NCBI GenBank assembly: GCA_902806305.1
Contig: CADCWC010000236.1
Coordinates: 1-6,444 of the forward strand
DNA: 6,444 nucleotides
Reading direction: 5' to 3'
Source of the DNA: an uncultured Thermoleophilia bacterium
GTDB taxonomy: Bacteria; Actinomycetota; Thermoleophilia; Gaiellales; F1-60-MAGs149
Shown: positions 5,360 to 6,444 of the stretch, one piece after another
How the letters are laid out: every line of letters begins with the position of its first letter
Numbering within the stretch: the stretch's first letter is position 1
The notes under the pieces: model-generated
What the model was told of the DNA's origin: nothing
What the model saw: the letters and a program-made list of their open reading frames with translations, nothing else
Database searches by the model: none
Program-made: the position numbers and the translations under genes

Positions 5360-6322
5360 GTGACGACGCCGTCGAGGCCAGAGCGCGTCCTCGTGACCGG
5401 CGGCGGGGGGTTCCTCGGCGGGGCGGTCTGCGACCGGCTGCTGCGCGACGGGCACCACGTGATCGCCGTGCGCCGGCCCGGAACGCCGCTCGCCGACCGC
5501 CGTGCGGGCGACCTCGAGCACGCCGAGGCCGATCTGGGAGACGCGGCATCGATCGCCGCGCTCGTGGCCACGACCCGTCCCGAGGCCTGCGTGCACCTGG
5601 CCGCGGTCGGCGCCGTGACGCGTGCGGACCGGCTCGACGCCGAGCTCGTGGCCGTCAACGCGCTCAGCGGCCTCCGGCTGGCCGAGGCGCTCGCCCGCGT
5701 CGGCGCCCGCCGCCTGGTCAGCTGCGGGTCGAGCAGCGAGTACGGCCCGTCGCCCGAGGCGATGCGGGAGTCGGATCCGCTGCGACCCGACGACCCCTAC
5801 GGCGCGGCCAAGGTCGCGGGACTCCACCTGACGTCCGCGGCGGCGCGGGCCGTCGGTCTCGAGGCCGTGCACCTCCGGCCGTTCTCGATCTACGGGCCGG
5901 GCGAGCGCGACATGCGTCTCGTGGCGGGCCTCGTGTCGGCGCTCGTCGACGGCCGCCCGATCGCCCTGACCGGCGGTCGGCAGGCGCGCGACTTCGTCTT
6001 CGTCGACGACGTGGCCGACGCCTTCGCCCGTGCCCTTGTCGCCCCCGGCGTGACGGGTGAGGCGATCAACGTGGGCAGCGGACGCGAGACGACCGTCCGC
6101 CACCTCGGCCTGCTGGCCGCCGACGTGGCGGGTGCCGATCGCTCCCTGCTGCGCTTCGGCGAGCTCCCGTACCGCGCGGGCGAGCGCTTCGCCTGGCGGG
6201 CCTCGACGTCGCTCGCCGACGAGCTGCTCGGCTGGCGGGCCTCGACCTCCCTGGCGCGCGGCCTCCGCCTGACCGTCGAGGCGCTCCGCGCGGACCGGCC
6301 CGCGCTGCGGAGCGCCGCATGA
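5360..6322 (+). CDS. NAD(P)-dependent sugar epimerase/dehydratase/reductase (extended SDR)
   Basis: A 320-residue extended short-chain dehydrogenase that should act on a nucleotide-activated sugar in the cytoplasm. The Rossmann motif VLVTGGGGFLGG lies at 10-21, VHLAAVGAV at 78-86, the catalytic serine region VSCGSSSEYG at 120-129, and the YxxxK pair is Tyr147 and Lys151. LRPFSIYGPGE (172-182) and RDFVFVDDVADAF (210-222) are the substrate-side signatures, followed by INVGSGRETT (236-245). Beside an RfbH-type dehydrase it could be the C4 ketoreductase or an epimerase completing a CDP-3,6-dideoxyhexose (as in abequose, paratose or tyvelose pathways), but the sequence alone does not settle which reaction. 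The open frame extends far upstream antisense to rfbH; that part is not coding. The C-terminus repeats WRASTSLA twice (279-286 and 292-299). It overlaps the transketolase start by four bases. Confidence 0.9.
   Translation: MTTPSRPERVLVTGGGGFLGGAVCDRLLRDGHHVIAVRRPGTPLADRRAGDLEHAEADLGDAASIAALVATTRPEACVHLAAVGAVTRADRLDAELVAVNALSGLRLAEALARVGARRLVSCGSSSEYGPSPEAMRESDPLRPDDPYGAAKVAGLHLTSAAARAVGLEAVHLRPFSIYGPGERDMRLVAGLVSALVDGRPIALTGGRQARDFVFVDDVADAFARALVAPGVTGEAINVGSGRETTVRHLGLLAADVAGADRSLLRFGELPYRAGERFAWRASTSLADELLGWRASTSLARGLRLTVEALRADRPALRSAA
6193..6246 (+). repeat. 15-bp direct repeat within the SDR gene
   Basis: CTGGCGGGCCTCGAC occurs at 6193-6207 and 6232-6246, exactly 39 bp (13 codons) apart, encoding the two WRASTSLA copies. 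The second copy sits where family members have their GW-P-TSL element; the first may be a small in-frame duplication or convergence. Confidence 0.6.
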
Positions 6323-6444
6323 CCGCCGCGACGACGTCCGTGGCCACCCGGGCGCACGAGATCCGCCGGCTCGTCGTCGAGATGGCCCTGGCCGCGGGCA
6401 GCTGCCACATCGGCTCGGCCCTCTCCATCGCCGACATCCTGGCG
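6319..6444 (+). CDS. Transketolase N-terminal subunit, 5' part (split type)
   Basis: Forty-two codons run from ATG to the window edge. After a short leader, the sequence HEIRRLVVEMALAAGSCHIGSALSIADILA matches the N-terminus of the thiamine diphosphate-binding half of transketolase; the histidine of the H-GSALS motif (residue 34) lies in the active site of the family. The early position of this motif and the short leader fit the split form, in which a second gene encodes the pyrimidine-binding half; that gene would be expected beyond 6444. The start overlaps the SDR stop as ATGA, so the two are probably translated together. Full transketolases move a two-carbon ketol unit between sugar phosphates. 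In a deoxysugar cluster this enzyme may instead attach a two-carbon branch to a keto-sugar, which is inference. Confidence 0.83.
   Translation, partial: MTAATTSVATRAHEIRRLVVEMALAAGSCHIGSALSIADILA

Noticed and set aside
5234..6103. Extension of the RfbH frame upstream to give 732 residues
   Set aside because: It is antisense to the SDR gene and lacks domain features. RfbH proteins begin near the ATG at 5233, and the conserved residue numbering fits that start.

Overview
This is a very GC-rich window with compact, mostly overlapping genes, frequent GTG starts and G/C-ending codons. These traits suggest an actinobacterium (Actinomycetota, possibly a Thermoleophilia-like lineage). That assignment is an inference from composition and gene style; there is no rRNA or other phylogenetic marker.

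Layout. Positions 1-360 (+) hold the 3' end of a zinc-type alcohol dehydrogenase gene with an in-frame amber codon at 67-69. Facing it is a leftward, minus-strand gene run read from 5233 down to 379: an RfbH/E1-type 3-dehydrase (3905-5233), a short StrF-like family 2 glycosyltransferase (3261-3908), a GT10 fucosyltransferase-like enzyme (2263-3243), a CgeB-like glycosyltransferase (1217-2266) and a beta-keto acid cleavage enzyme (379-1206). Junctions are 4-bp overlaps (GTGA) or gaps of 10-17 bp, so this looks like one transcription unit. A 126-bp divergent intergenic region (5234-5359) separates it from a rightward pair: an NAD(P)-dependent sugar epimerase/dehydratase/reductase (5360-6322) and the first 42 codons of a split-type transketolase N-terminal subunit (6319 to the window edge), joined by an ATGA overlap.

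How the genes may work together. RfbH removes the C3 hydroxyl of a CDP-4-keto-6-deoxyhexose. It keeps the lysine-to-histidine change and the cysteine pattern of the iron-sulfur dehydrase, so the locus probably makes a CDP-3,6-dideoxyhexose. The SDR enzyme could reduce or epimerise this sugar. The transketolase subunit, directly coupled to the SDR gene, raises the possibility that a two-carbon branch is added to the keto-sugar. Three glycosyltransferases of different families would then assemble a surface glycan. The cytidylyltransferase, the 4,6-dehydratase, the E3-type reductase partner and the second transketolase half are not in this window; some may lie beyond 6444. The BKACE gene at the end of the minus run does not fit glycan assembly and may be a passenger or mark the edge of the cluster.

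The most notable points are the possible branched 3,6-dideoxy sugar route, a GT10 enzyme with no visible GDP-fucose supply, a 9-bp inverted repeat placed almost symmetrically just before both divergent start codons, and the amber-interrupted dehydrogenase. No tRNA, rRNA, CRISPR array or insertion sequence was seen, and no gene-free stretch exceeds 126 bp.
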